Below are positions 53,414 to 62,252 of a DNA stretch of 64,000 bases, piece by piece (the stretch's first letter is position 1; every line of letters begins with the position of its first letter). The DNA comes from Veillonella criceti (GTDB taxonomy: Bacteria; Bacillota; Negativicutes; Veillonellales; Veillonellaceae). A program made the translations under genes and the position numbers. Where the stretch lies: the NCBI RefSeq assembly GCF_900460315.1, contig NZ_UHIO01000001.1:1023501-1087500 (forward strand). Reading direction: 5' to 3'. Below the pieces are notes generated by a model that made no database searches, was not told the origin of the DNA, and worked only from the letters and a program-made list of their open reading frames with translations.

Positions 53414-53489
53414 TGGTGACTCACCCGCGACTCGAACGCGGGACACCCTGATTAAAAGTCAGGTGCTCTGCCAACTGAGCTAGTGAGTC
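53414..53489 (-). tRNA. tRNA-Lys (TTT)
   Basis: Anticodon loop CTTTTAA between CCTGA and TCAGG; acceptor GACTCAC/GTGAGTC; CCA encoded. Confidence 0.96.
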
Positions 53490-53499
53490 ATGTAAAAAA

Positions 53500-53574
53500 T
53501 GGCAGGGGTAAAAGGATTCGAACCTTTGAATGACGGAGTCAGAGTCCGTTGCCTTACCGCTTGGCGATACCCCT
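53500..53574 (-). tRNA. tRNA-Gln (CTG)
   Basis: Anticodon loop CTCTGAC between ACGGA and TCCGT; acceptor AGGGGTA/TACCCCT, discriminator G; body ATCGCCAAGCGGTAAGGC is typical of glutamine tRNAs; CCA encoded. Confidence 0.94.
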
Positions 53575-53608
53575 ATCTATACAAAGGACCAAGCCTGTGT
53601 TAATAAAA

Positions 53609-53684
53609 TGGCTCCCCGAGTAGGACTCGAACCTACGACCGATCGGTTAACAGCCGATTGCTCTACCGACTGAGCTATCGAGGA
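53609..53684 (-). tRNA. tRNA-Asn (GTT)
   Basis: Anticodon loop CTGTTAA between ATCGG and CCGAT; acceptor TCCTCGA/TCGGGGA; CCA encoded. Confidence 0.96.
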
Positions 53685-53691
53685 ATGAAAG

Positions 53692-53766
53692 TGGAGCGGA
53701 AAACGAGATTCGAACTCGCGACCCCCGCCTTGGCAAGGCGGTGCTCTACCACTGAGCTATTTCCGC
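53692..53766 (-). tRNA. tRNA-Gly (GCC)
   Basis: Anticodon loop TTGCCAA between CCGCC and GGCGG; acceptor GCGGAAA/TTTCCGC; CCA encoded. First of the operon. Confidence 0.96.
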
Positions 53767-53783
53767 ATTTCACAACAGAAACA

Positions 53784-53812
53784 ATTCTACACCGTTAACG
53801 ATATTTTGTCAA
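53784..53812 (-). promoter_or_regulatory. Promoter of the six-tRNA operon
   Basis: On the minus strand: perfect -35 TTGACA (53807-53812), 17 bases, -10 TAGAAT (53784-53789), some 17 bases before tRNA-Gly. Confidence 0.85.
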
Positions 53813-53925
53813 GATATTTTTTAACTTGACACCATTCAAAGTGTCTTGTCCCTGACCGCTTAATAATAATAACAGACATACCTAGTCTCTGTCAACACTT
53901 TTGTAAAAAAATATTGGCAAAATTT

Positions 53926-54777
53926 TTACATTTCAAACAGCGTAAACACATTAGGAATTGGTAAATCCATCGACCCAAGGCCTATCCCCTTTTTAGTAGC
54001 CGTATCGGCTTGTTCCATCATGGCCATAACCGTTTCTTGCATCATCGTTTCAGATGCTAAATCGTAGGAATTACTTTCAGATGTAGGATCAACTGTTTTA
54101 GCCGTAGGCATAACTGTATTTACTGTCAAAGTCTTAACCAAAGTAGCACCTGTCGGTGTAACTAGTTCACCTTTAACAGGTGTTACATAGGTAGGATAGC
54201 CTTCAAGTAACGCTGCCGTAGCCGGTGTGGGTATATCCATTAAGCCATGATCACACCGTACCTTGCCCTGTCCTACATGGAGCGGTGAAAAAATGATACC
54301 AGTTACCCCTAAATATTCTAAACAACACATAGTCCCTACGATATCTATGATACAATCAATGGCCCCCACTTCGTGGAAATGTACTTTTTCAAGAGTCGTT
54401 TCATGCACCTTAGCTTCAGCCTTACCTAAATTCAAAAAAGCGGCTAATGCCTTTTCCTTTACCCAAGGACTTAATGGTGCGCTTTCAATCAGCGCTTTAA
54501 TTTCAGGATAATTGCGACGACCTTTATGGCTATGCCAAGTCAACGGATTAAACCAACGAGGCTTCGTATGATTAAGTAGCTTTACATCAAAATATGTACC
54601 TTTTACGCCCAATTTTTCATCAGACTCACAAAGATACTCAAAATCACTAAGTCCTAGTGGTTGTAGAGCTTCCTGTAAATAGGCAAAGGGTACCCCATAA
54701 TCTAAAAGAGCCCCAATCATCATATTGCCACTTATGCCAGAAGTACAAAGACCATACAAATACTTACTCATACTCAT
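53926..54777 (-). CDS. larC: LarC nickel-insertion protein, first domain only
   Basis: 283 residues. LarC inserts nickel into the pincer nucleotide cofactor of lactate racemase. The LarC1 domain is complete: TSGISGNMMIGALLDYGVPF, HEVGAIDCIIDIVGT near residue 137, DHGLMDIPTPATAALLEG, GELVTPTGATLVKTL, and KKGIGLGSMDLPIPNVFTLF. Full-length LarC proteins continue with a LarC2 domain (about 130 residues more, in some species by ribosomal frameshift). Here the frame ends FTLFEM and stops 160 bases before tRNA-Gly, with no LarC2 in any frame there. Either LarC1 works alone, LarC2 lies elsewhere, or the gene was clipped at the tRNA operon. Its partner larA lies at 2215. Confidence 0.75.
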   Translation of the reverse strand: MSMSKYLYGLCTSGISGNMMIGALLDYGVPFAYLQEALQPLGLSDFEYLCESDEKLGVKGTYFDVKLLNHTKPRWFNPLTWHSHKGRRNYPEIKALIESAPLSPWVKEKALAAFLNLGKAEAKVHETTLEKVHFHEVGAIDCIIDIVGTMCCLEYLGVTGIIFSPLHVGQGKVRCDHGLMDIPTPATAALLEGYPTYVTPVKGELVTPTGATLVKTLTVNTVMPTAKTVDPTSESNSYDLASETMMQETVMAMMEQADTATKKGIGLGSMDLPIPNVFTLFEM

Positions 54778-54805
54778 TCCTCATCTCAAACTCTCATATT
54801 TCTCT

Positions 54806-54865
54806 AATTATACTAAAAATAAATCGCTATATATCAGAAATAAATCGCTATATATTAGAAATAAG
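54806..54865. repeat. Short tandem repeats upstream of larC
   Basis: About three copies of a 20-base AT-rich unit (AAATAAATCGCTATATAT) within 60 bases, the third diverged. Lies 30 bases upstream of the larC start, in its leader or promoter. Confidence 0.6.
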
Positions 54866-54910
54866 TCACTCACATAATCATTCCTAAAATTAATATTAGC
54901 TATTAACAAG

Positions 54911-54951
54911 ACTGGCAAACACGGTCTAGTATTTCCTGCGTGTTTGCCAGT
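54911..54951. terminator. Terminator after the CobT-like genes
   Basis: CTGGCAAACACG and CGTGTTTGCCAG, a 12-base perfect stem with a 15-base loop. Confidence 0.75.
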
Positions 54952-54993
54952 AACTCACGTACCTATATAACTAACGACTCATCTAAATAATTC

Positions 54994-56058
54994 TTAACGA
55001 CCATCTTGGCGTTTATTACCAGGACCATCTTCGGCCACAGTTACAGTAGCTTCACCAAAAGTTTTCATATCATTTAGCATGTGAAGGGCTGCATCTACAA
55101 CAGATAAGCCCATAACAGAGCCTAAGGCTTCATCCATTTCAAGATTATAATATAAATAAGGACTAATCCCTAAAAATTTCATCTGTGCTTTGTGAACGGG
55201 TTCATTATAAGCTGCAGACTGGAACACAAAATCCATAACAGACGGATTAATAGCACGCGCTACTAATAGAGCAGCACCTGTTACTGCATTGTCAAAGACA
55301 ACGGCTAAGCGATTAACAGCGGCGCCTAAATAAAAGCCTACCATAGCCGCTATTTCAAGCGAACCTACATGTTGAAGCACGACTAATGGCTGTGCTGGAC
55401 TTAATTCATAACGGGCTAAGGTAGCGGTCAAGCGCTCTGCTTTTTCTTGAATAGACAACGTGCATTCATTATCCGTTAACAATTCTGTCATTGGATATTG
55501 TGTAATGGCAGCTGTCACCGCTAAAGCACTTAATAAAGCCCGTTCGCCTACATTACCAAGAGCAACGGCCTGAACACCTTTATTGGCTAGCTCTTCAGCC
55601 ATAGCAAACCCTACTTCTAAGGCTTTCTCCATAGTTTCTACTGTCATAGCCGGTCCTTTACCAAAGAACTTAGCACCATTGGCTACTTTTTTATTACTGA
55701 CACCTGCTACGGTATCAGTAGCCTGTTCCAAGCCCACATCTACCGTATATACAGTGGCGTCTAGTTTTTTAGCGGCCGCTTCCGTAGCACTATGGCCACT
55801 GCCAAGACGGGTTACTGCTCGTAAACTTTCTTCACCCTTCGTCAGATTTTGCTTGCCATCAACCGCTGTATCACCAGCAAAAACGATAACACCATTTTTA
55901 ATATGGTTTGGTTGTTCCACATTATAAATGCCTGCCAAACGAACAGCAATTTTCTCTAATTGTGCCAAACTATAAATTGGCTTAGTTAAATTATCTACGC
56001 GAAGTTGGCATGCCTCCATGCACGCTTCGTTTAATGGTTGAATCGTAAACTCTCTCAT
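54994..56058 (-). CDS. arsB: CobT-like phosphoribosyltransferase, divergent subunit (ArsB-like)
   Basis: 354 residues. NaMN:base phosphoribosyltransferase fold: NGVIVFAGDTAVDGKQNLTK near residue 57, GNVGERALLSALAV, LQHVGSLEIAAMVGFYLGAA, and the C-terminal MDEALGSVMGLSVVDAALHM with Glu at the CobT base position. It differs from canonical CobT by lacking the PxGSxG(x)L N-terminal loop. Paired with the CobT-like gene before it (four-base overlap), it resembles ArsAB of Sporomusa ovata, a heterodimer that activates phenol and p-cresol for phenolyl cobamides; Veillonella homologues have been reported. Which of the two is A and which B I infer from transcription order only. Confidence 0.72.
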   Translation of the reverse strand: MREFTIQPLNEACMEACQLRVDNLTKPIYSLAQLEKIAVRLAGIYNVEQPNHIKNGVIVFAGDTAVDGKQNLTKGEESLRAVTRLGSGHSATEAAAKKLDATVYTVDVGLEQATDTVAGVSNKKVANGAKFFGKGPAMTVETMEKALEVGFAMAEELANKGVQAVALGNVGERALLSALAVTAAITQYPMTELLTDNECTLSIQEKAERLTATLARYELSPAQPLVVLQHVGSLEIAAMVGFYLGAAVNRLAVVFDNAVTGAALLVARAINPSVMDFVFQSAAYNEPVHKAQMKFLGISPYLYYNLEMDEALGSVMGLSVVDAALHMLNDMKTFGEATVTVAEDGPGNKRQDGR

Positions 56059-57098
56059 GCCTGGTGCCCTCCTTCTAATTCTTGATACATGCGAATGGCT
56101 AAGTCTAACATCCCCATCTGAATAGAGCCACCTGAGGCTTCACCTAAACAAAGCCCAAGATTAACATACGCTTCTAAGCCTAACGTTTTTAAGGCTTGTA
56201 CATGTGCTTTTTCAGCCGATAAATGAGACGCCATTACATAGTCCATACTAGCTGGTGCCATTGTATGAGCCACTAAGGCACAGGCTGTTGTATTAAAACC
56301 ATCAATAATAACCATAGCATGAGCAGCCGCAGCCCCTAATATAATACCCGTAATGCAAGCAAACTCTAAGCCTCCTACGGAATGTAAAATACCAAGGCCA
56401 TCGTTTTGATCAATATCGGCATATTTTACCAATGCATCATGAACGACCTTTTGTTTTACTTTTAGACGTTCGTCTGAAATATTTGTACCACGACCAGTCG
56501 CCTGTTCAGCCGTAATACCGGCAAATTTGGCGGTCATAACCGCACTTGCCGTAGTATTAGCAATGCCCATTTCACCAACAAGGAATACATTATATCCTTC
56601 TGCTACCTTTTCATTGACGAGAGCAATCCCTACTTCCATGGCTTTAATACATTCTTCTTTGGTCATGGCTGGTTCTTTTAAAAAGTTACGTGTGCCCATC
56701 CGAATTTTATTGTGGCGTAAGCCTGGCACCCAAGTCATATCCGCTTTGATTCCTACGTCCACGACTTCCATATCAGTACCACAATAGTTGCCTAATGCAT
56801 TCGCACCTGCTCCTTTAGGAATTAAATAATTTTGCGTCATGCCTACGGTTACATCAATAGGATAGGCGCTTACGCCCATTTCAGCCACACCATGATCAGC
56901 CGCTGCAATAATCATGCACCGCTTAGGAATTGTTGGCGATACTTGCCGTGTTACCATGGCATATTGTTTTACCATATCCACTAATTTACCATAGCTACCA
57001 TAGGGTGTTTCCCGATCCCATACCGCTTGTACTGCTTCCCCAATACTCGTATCCTTAGGGGTAATTTTTTTACAAGTCTCTTCAAATAAGCCCATCAT
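56055..57098 (-). CDS. arsA: CobT-like phosphoribosyltransferase, canonical subunit (ArsA-like)
   Basis: 347 residues, closest in pattern to CobT: RETPYGSYGKLVDMVKQYAM near the N-terminus, AAADHGVAEMGVSAYPIDVT, GEMGIANTTASAVMTAKFAG, LHSVGGLEFACITGIILGAA, and LCLGEASGGSIQMGMLDLAI with the catalytic Glu. It transfers ribose-phosphate from nicotinate mononucleotide to the lower-ligand base of cobamides. Two unlike CobT homologues overlapping by four bases suggest a heterodimer of the ArsAB type rather than a simple duplication. It heads the pair; tyrA is six bases upstream on the same strand. An ordinary CobT using benzimidazoles is the alternative. Confidence 0.75.
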   Translation of the reverse strand: MMGLFEETCKKITPKDTSIGEAVQAVWDRETPYGSYGKLVDMVKQYAMVTRQVSPTIPKRCMIIAAADHGVAEMGVSAYPIDVTVGMTQNYLIPKGAGANALGNYCGTDMEVVDVGIKADMTWVPGLRHNKIRMGTRNFLKEPAMTKEECIKAMEVGIALVNEKVAEGYNVFLVGEMGIANTTASAVMTAKFAGITAEQATGRGTNISDERLKVKQKVVHDALVKYADIDQNDGLGILHSVGGLEFACITGIILGAAAAHAMVIIDGFNTTACALVAHTMAPASMDYVMASHLSAEKAHVQALKTLGLEAYVNLGLCLGEASGGSIQMGMLDLAIRMYQELEGGHQA

Positions 57099-57104
57099 AT
57101 CCTC

Positions 57105-57968
57105 CTATAAGTGGGAAAAGTCATCGCGAATTGTTTTGGCGATTTTCAAATACGTCTCTAGTGTATCATCATCTGAGGTCAAAAGTAAATTTTTAATATG
57201 TAATATTTGCTCTTCTAATTGTGATAATGCTCTCACCACTTCTTGGCGATTACTCGTAATAATTTCACGCCACATAGCTGGATTGCCACCAGCTACCCGC
57301 GTAATATCTCTGAAACCACCGGCTGCCAGCCGAAGGCGCAAAGCACCGTGCGCATCACCACCTGCTAAAGTTGCAATCATAGCGGCTACTGTATGAGGCA
57401 TATGGCTCACCGTCGCCATAAAACCATCATGATCCTTCATCGCAATTTGTTCTACACGGCCGCCTAAATATTCACCCATAGCAACGAGTTCTTGGGCGCC
57501 CGCTTCACTCCAACTCGGCTCAGACTCATCAGTTAATACAATCCAAGTGCAACCTTTAAATAAATCGGCCTGTGCCATAGCATAACCGCCTTTTTCAGAA
57601 CCAGCCATGGGATGAATCGATACAAAATGAGCTCCCATCGGTATATATTGTTTCACTGTACGAGCAAAATTAACCTTTGTACTGGACACATCAGTTATAA
57701 GAGTGCGAGGCTGTATATAAGGAGCTAACTCCTCAAACAGCCTCGCATTTGTGTCAGGTGGTAAGGCGAATACTAATATATCGGCCTGCTCCACCACTGC
57801 TCGAGCTTCCGTATACGCTGCCTTAACAACCCCATCCGCCATAGCCTGAGCGCCTATATGTGAGCGCCGTGCATACCCGATTACCTCATAATCGGGATGC
57901 AACGCCAATCCTTTTGCTAATGAACCACCTAATAGACCAAGTCCAATAATTCCTACTGTCCGTTTCAT
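57105..57968 (-). CDS. tyrA: Prephenate dehydrogenase
   Basis: 287 residues from 57968 (MKRTVGIIGLGLLGGSLAKG), the start with AAGGAAG ahead; the longer frame overlaps the MATE gene. NAD-binding GLGLLGGS, DVSSTKVNF, SIHPMAGSEKGGYAMAQADL with the active-site His/Ser, and FRDITRVAGGNPAMWREI are TyrA signatures. It makes 4-hydroxyphenylpyruvate for tyrosine. No ACT domain is attached. Adjacent to the CobT-like pair: tyrosine breakdown gives p-cresol/phenol, the lower ligand of phenolyl cobamides, so the pairing may be meaningful or coincidental. Confidence 0.9.
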   Translation of the reverse strand: MKRTVGIIGLGLLGGSLAKGLALHPDYEVIGYARRSHIGAQAMADGVVKAAYTEARAVVEQADILVFALPPDTNARLFEELAPYIQPRTLITDVSSTKVNFARTVKQYIPMGAHFVSIHPMAGSEKGGYAMAQADLFKGCTWIVLTDESEPSWSEAGAQELVAMGEYLGGRVEQIAMKDHDGFMATVSHMPHTVAAMIATLAGGDAHGALRLRLAAGGFRDITRVAGGNPAMWREIITSNRQEVVRALSQLEEQILHIKNLLLTSDDDTLETYLKIAKTIRDDFSHL

Positions 57969-58021
57969 AACGTTCTTCCTTCCTTGAGCCTTGTGAAACA
58001 AATGCTTCACCAAACTCCCTA

Positions 58022-59374
58022 CTACGCAGGCTCTTCAATAAGCTTGCGGTTCTTCCACTTACCACTGTGCCAACGCCATACAAAAATAATCGCGCGCACA
58101 CCTTCATCAATGGCCATAGCAATCCAAATACCGATTAAGCCCCAACCTAGCCATATACCTAGGACATAGGACAAATTAACAGCACAGAGCCACATACCAA
58201 AGATTCCTACAATCATTGGCGTCCGGATATCACCGGCAGCCTGCAAACATTGTACCATAATAATATTCACAGAGCGACCAATTTCTAAAAAGATTTCAAT
58301 AAACAAGATTGTTTTACCTAAGGATATAATTTCCTGATCCGATGTAAAGAAAGCAAATATATAATCACTTAATAGGTAAAACGTAGTCGATAAACCCACA
58401 CTTATTGCCATACCTAGCCACATCGTATGCCATACCCGCGACGATATTTCATTCTCCCGATTAGCCCCTACTAAGAACCCTACAATAATCTGGGCTGCAT
58501 TAGCCAGCGCGATCGTATACATGTAGCAAAACATAGAAATAATATAGGCATATACTTTTGTATTAATAACTACAATCCCAAAGATATTAACCATCTTCAT
58601 AATCGTGGTCTGCGACAATTGGTAGGATAAGGTTTCACCACCTGATGGCACCCCAATATGAAGGAGTCGTTTCAAAGTTTCTTTCGGGAATGGTTTCAGA
58701 TAGGCCCAAGATAATTTCACAGATAATTGGGTACGGAATAAATAATAAATAAGTGCTAACCCAATTCCTTTACTTACAGCCGTAGAAACGGAAACACCTA
58801 ATACACCTAGAGACGGGATTGGCCCCCAACCATAGATTAATACTAAATTACTTAAAATATGGATTACGTTCATTACAAAAGCTACACACATAGTAATGAT
58901 TGGTAACGAAAAACCTCTAAATGTAGCTACAAACGCTGTATAAATACCTGTAATAGGAATACTACAAGCCACTATTGTCATATACAAACTTGTGTCATCC
59001 ATAATTTCATCAGGTACACCCAACCATTGAAATAAAGTCCTATGAGCCACCAAAATAAACGCTGCGGCACAAGAGCTAAACACAAAATTAAAAGCAATGC
59101 TTACGGTTGTTACTTCATTAATTTTATCGGGATTTTTCGCCCCTAAATACTGGGCAATTAAAATTGTGCTTGCTGTACTCATAACAATAATCAGCATGAT
59201 AAAAATGTTCATAATCTGATTCGCATTCGCTACAGCCGCAACGGCTTCTTGGGAATAATGACTCATCATAAACTGGTCAATATTACCAATCAGCATTTGT
59301 AAGAAAATTTCGATAAAAATTGGCCAGCTTAATGAAACGACCGATAAGCTGGCGCTCTTTTTAAAGGATTTCAT
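58022..59374 (-). CDS. MATE-family multidrug efflux transporter
   Basis: 450 residues, 12 membrane helices in two pseudo-repeats. SWPIFIEIFLQMLIGNIDQFM near the N-terminus and GVLGVSVSTAVSKGIGLALI are typical (NorM/DinF superfamily, VmrA-like). Exports cationic compounds with Na+ or H+. Substrate unknown. It starts a likely run into tyrA and the CobT-like genes. Confidence 0.88.
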   Translation of the reverse strand: MKSFKKSASLSVVSLSWPIFIEIFLQMLIGNIDQFMMSHYSQEAVAAVANANQIMNIFIMLIIVMSTASTILIAQYLGAKNPDKINEVTTVSIAFNFVFSSCAAAFILVAHRTLFQWLGVPDEIMDDTSLYMTIVACSIPITGIYTAFVATFRGFSLPIITMCVAFVMNVIHILSNLVLIYGWGPIPSLGVLGVSVSTAVSKGIGLALIYYLFRTQLSVKLSWAYLKPFPKETLKRLLHIGVPSGGETLSYQLSQTTIMKMVNIFGIVVINTKVYAYIISMFCYMYTIALANAAQIIVGFLVGANRENEISSRVWHTMWLGMAISVGLSTTFYLLSDYIFAFFTSDQEIISLGKTILFIEIFLEIGRSVNIIMVQCLQAAGDIRTPMIVGIFGMWLCAVNLSYVLGIWLGWGLIGIWIAMAIDEGVRAIIFVWRWHSGKWKNRKLIEEPA

Positions 59375-59449
59375 GCATCAACCTCAACTTTTAATTCTCA
59401 CCCTTTACTTCTCAATCACTACATGCTTTATATCTCAAGCCTTGCTTGA

Positions 59450-59797
59450 TTAGATTTTACTAAGTGCTTCGTGATCAATTAAACACTGCCAATCGGCTAC
59501 AAGTTTATATTTTGCATTAGCCTGTGCTACGTCCCAATTTTCACCTTCTGGGAACCAATTGCCAGGCATGCAGCCACTTTTAGCAAAATTAATAGCAAAC
59601 CCTAGCTTACGCACTTCTTTAGCAGCCCACCAAGCACCAATCGCATCACGACCTACTAAAAATAAATTCTCTACATGGGTAGCTTCTAACCAATGAGCAA
59701 TCTCATCCCAATATTCACGAGGAACTACACTTTCACTCAAACACTCTTGTAAACTTTTACGTGCTGCCTCCAAAGTTTCTGGGGTTAACTCCGTCAT
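59450..59797 (-). CDS. Unknown small protein at the end of the tetrapyrrole cluster
   Basis: 115 residues, soluble, aromatic and acidic. YWDEIAHWLEATHVENLFLV, GRDAIGAWWAAKEVRKLGFA and CMPGNWFPEGENWDVAQANA show many Trp residues (about seven) and one Cys. No family recognised. It follows hemL by 64 bases with a weak hairpin (59825-59851) between, so probably the last gene of the hem cluster. A tetrapyrrole or cobamide link is inferred from location only. Confidence 0.6.
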   Translation of the reverse strand: MTELTPETLEAARKSLQECLSESVVPREYWDEIAHWLEATHVENLFLVGRDAIGAWWAAKEVRKLGFAINFAKSGCMPGNWFPEGENWDVAQANAKYKLVADWQCLIDHEALSKI

Positions 59798-59824
59798 TGT
59801 TGTCTCTCCTATTTATGAAAGTAA

Positions 59825-59851
59825 AGCGCCCAACTCATTGGCTAGGCGCCC
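59825..59851 (-). terminator. Weak hairpin between hemL and the small unknown gene
   Basis: AGCGCC/GGCGCC stem with a 13-base loop and TTTACTTT tail on the minus strand. Likely partial termination. Confidence 0.45.
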
Positions 59852-59861
59852 TATGACACTA

Positions 59862-61151
59862 CTATAAAGTTGCAAACGCTTCCTCTGCAACAGCTAATGT
59901 TTTCTCAATATCCTGAGGCGAATGCATAGCAGACATGAAATTGCTTTCATACTGACTTGGTGCATAATAAATGCCATGACTTAAATTATAATGGAAGAAC
60001 TTTTTAAAGGCTTCCATATCACAAGCCGATGCATCATCAAAGTTTAATACTGGCTTATCACTAAAGAATAAAGTAAACATAGAGCCCACCGATTGTACTT
60101 GTACGGGAATATTATACTTAGCAGCCCGTTCACGTAAGCCTTCGCAAAGCATATCTGTAGCTTGTTCAATACGTTTAAATACCGTTGGATCTTGCTGTAA
60201 AATACTAAGAGTTGCAAGGCCAGCCGTCATGGCAATCGGATTACCACTCAATGTACCAGCTTGATAAATTGGGCCTGCTGGCGCTACATGATTCATGATT
60301 TCACGAGAGCCCCCAAATACAGCCATTGGTAAGCCACCGCCTACAATTTTACCTAAACAAGTTAAATCAGGCTTAATACCATATTTTTTCTGAGCTCCAC
60401 CAGAACTTGCTCTAAAGCCACACATAACTTCATCAAAAATGAGTAATGCGCCATGAGCCGTCGTAAGTTCACGCAATGTTTCCAAAAAGCCCGGTACTGG
60501 TGGCACACAGCCCATATTGCCAGCCACTGGTTCTACGATAACGGCTGCAATAGCATGACCTTCTTTTTGGAATAAATCACGAATCGCTTCAATGTCATTA
60601 TAAGGCACTGTCAATGTATCAGCAGCCACGCCAGCCGGTACGCCAGGACTATCAGGCACACCAAAGGTTGCAAGGCCTGAACCGGCTTTTACTAATAAAC
60701 AATCACTATGACCGTGATAACAGCCAATAAATTTTACAATCTTATCACGCCCCGTGTAGCCACGAGCAACACGTAACGCACTCATAGTCGATTCTGTGCC
60801 AGAGTTAACCATGCGCACCATTTCCATATGAGGCATAAAAGCTTGAATTTTCTTCGCCACTTCTGTTTCTAATAAGGTAGGTGCCCCATAACTAGTACCA
60901 CGAAGTACGGCTTCTTGCAAGGCTGCCACTACTTCTGATTTAGCATGACCTAAAATCATAGGTCCCCAAGATAACACATAATCAATGTACTCATTGCCAT
61001 CAATATCATAAATACGATCACCAGCCGCTGAACTAATAAAAGGTGGTTCAGAGCCTACACTACGATAGGAACGGACCGGACTATTAACACCGCCCGGCAT
61101 ATAAGCCTTTGCCTCAAGAAAGGCTTGCTTCGATTTTTCTAACGTATACAT
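59862..61151 (-). CDS. hemL: Glutamate-1-semialdehyde 2,1-aminomutase
   Basis: 429 residues. PLP fold type I: GGVNSPVRSYRSVGSEPPFI, MVRMVNSGTESTMSALRVAR, IGCYHGHSDCLLVKAGSG, IFDEVMCGFRASSGGAQKKY and PDLTCLGKIVGGGLP with the PLP Lys. Makes 5-aminolevulinate from glutamate semialdehyde (C5 pathway). Third step gene of a cluster in the order hemC, cobA-hemD, hemB, hemL. Confidence 0.96.
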   Translation of the reverse strand: MYTLEKSKQAFLEAKAYMPGGVNSPVRSYRSVGSEPPFISSAAGDRIYDIDGNEYIDYVLSWGPMILGHAKSEVVAALQEAVLRGTSYGAPTLLETEVAKKIQAFMPHMEMVRMVNSGTESTMSALRVARGYTGRDKIVKFIGCYHGHSDCLLVKAGSGLATFGVPDSPGVPAGVAADTLTVPYNDIEAIRDLFQKEGHAIAAVIVEPVAGNMGCVPPVPGFLETLRELTTAHGALLIFDEVMCGFRASSGGAQKKYGIKPDLTCLGKIVGGGLPMAVFGGSREIMNHVAPAGPIYQAGTLSGNPIAMTAGLATLSILQQDPTVFKRIEQATDMLCEGLRERAAKYNIPVQVQSVGSMFTLFFSDKPVLNFDDASACDMEAFKKFFHYNLSHGIYYAPSQYESNFMSAMHSPQDIEKTLAVAEEAFATL

Positions 61152-61185
61152 AATTCTCTCCTTATGGTATTAACAACAGTGTATC

Positions 61186-62157
61186 TTATCGCAACCAACG
61201 CGCTACATCAAGAGCATGGTATGTAATAATAATCTTAGCGCCAGCACGTTTCATAGATAATAAAGTTTCTAATACAATTCGCTTTTCATCAACTAAGCCC
61301 TGAGCGGCTGCCGCTTTAACCATAGCGTATTCACCACTTACATTATATACAGCTAATGGATAGTCAAAGTTATCGCGAGCTTCCCGCACAATATCTAAAT
61401 AGGAAAGAGCTGGTTTAATCATAATAATGTCAGCCCCTTCACAAATATCGCGTTCAATCATACGCAAAGATTCTAAACGGTTCGCTGGATCCATCTGATA
61501 GCTTTTACGGTCACCAAATTCAGGGGCTGAATGAACAGCATCACGGAATGGACCATAATATGCACTGGCGTATTTAGAGGCATAACTCATAATGGATACA
61601 TTATTAAACCCAGCTTCATCCAAGCTTTGACGTAAATAGGCAATATGTCCATCCATCATATCAGACGGTGCTACCATCTGTGCCCCTGCTTTTGCTTGAC
61701 TAACAGCGACTTTACCTAATAAAGGCAACGTTTCATCATTTAAAATTTCATGGTGATCAATCATACCACAATGACCACTGGACGTATATTGGCATAAGCA
61801 TACATCACCAACTACAATTAATTCAGGTACTTCTTTACGAATCGCCGCGATCGCTTGTTGTACAGGTTGCTCCATATCCCAAGCAGATGAACCTTGTTCA
61901 TCTTTATAAGTAGGAATACCAAATATTTCAACACCTAAAATCCCAAGTTCATGAGCTTCTTTGGCCATTTTAACAGCTTCATCAACAGATAAATGATATT
62001 GTCCAGGTAACGATGGGATCTCTTCTTTAACACCAGTCCCTGGCACAACAAATAATGGATAAATCATATCCTCTACTTGAAGTGTTGTTTCTTGTACTAA
62101 CGCACGCATAGCTGGTGTTGTCCGCAAACGGCGCGGACGATAAGTTAAGTCTACCAT
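61186..62157 (-). CDS. hemB: Porphobilinogen synthase (5-aminolevulinate dehydratase)
   Basis: 323 residues. Zinc-dependent type: VVGDVCLCQYTSSGHCGMID gives three Cys ligands near residue 120. Schiff-base lysines lie in IMSYASKYASAYYGPFRDAV and IMIKPALSYLDIV. Joins two aminolevulinates to porphobilinogen. Confidence 0.96.
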   Translation of the reverse strand: MVDLTYRPRRLRTTPAMRALVQETTLQVEDMIYPLFVVPGTGVKEEIPSLPGQYHLSVDEAVKMAKEAHELGILGVEIFGIPTYKDEQGSSAWDMEQPVQQAIAAIRKEVPELIVVGDVCLCQYTSSGHCGMIDHHEILNDETLPLLGKVAVSQAKAGAQMVAPSDMMDGHIAYLRQSLDEAGFNNVSIMSYASKYASAYYGPFRDAVHSAPEFGDRKSYQMDPANRLESLRMIERDICEGADIIMIKPALSYLDIVREARDNFDYPLAVYNVSGEYAMVKAAAAQGLVDEKRIVLETLLSMKRAGAKIIITYHALDVARWLR

Positions 62158-62215
62158 AAATCCTCGTCTCCTTTATTTTAATACTACCTACTATTGTAGT
62201 ACGAATTTACCAATA

Positions 62216-62242
62216 AGGCTACCTCTGATTAAGAAGTAGCCT
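62216..62242 (-). terminator. Hairpin between cobA-hemD and hemB
   Basis: AGGCTAC/GTAGCCT stem in the 95-base gap; weak T tail, so possibly only attenuating. Confidence 0.45.
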
Positions 62243-62252
62243 CAGTATCATA

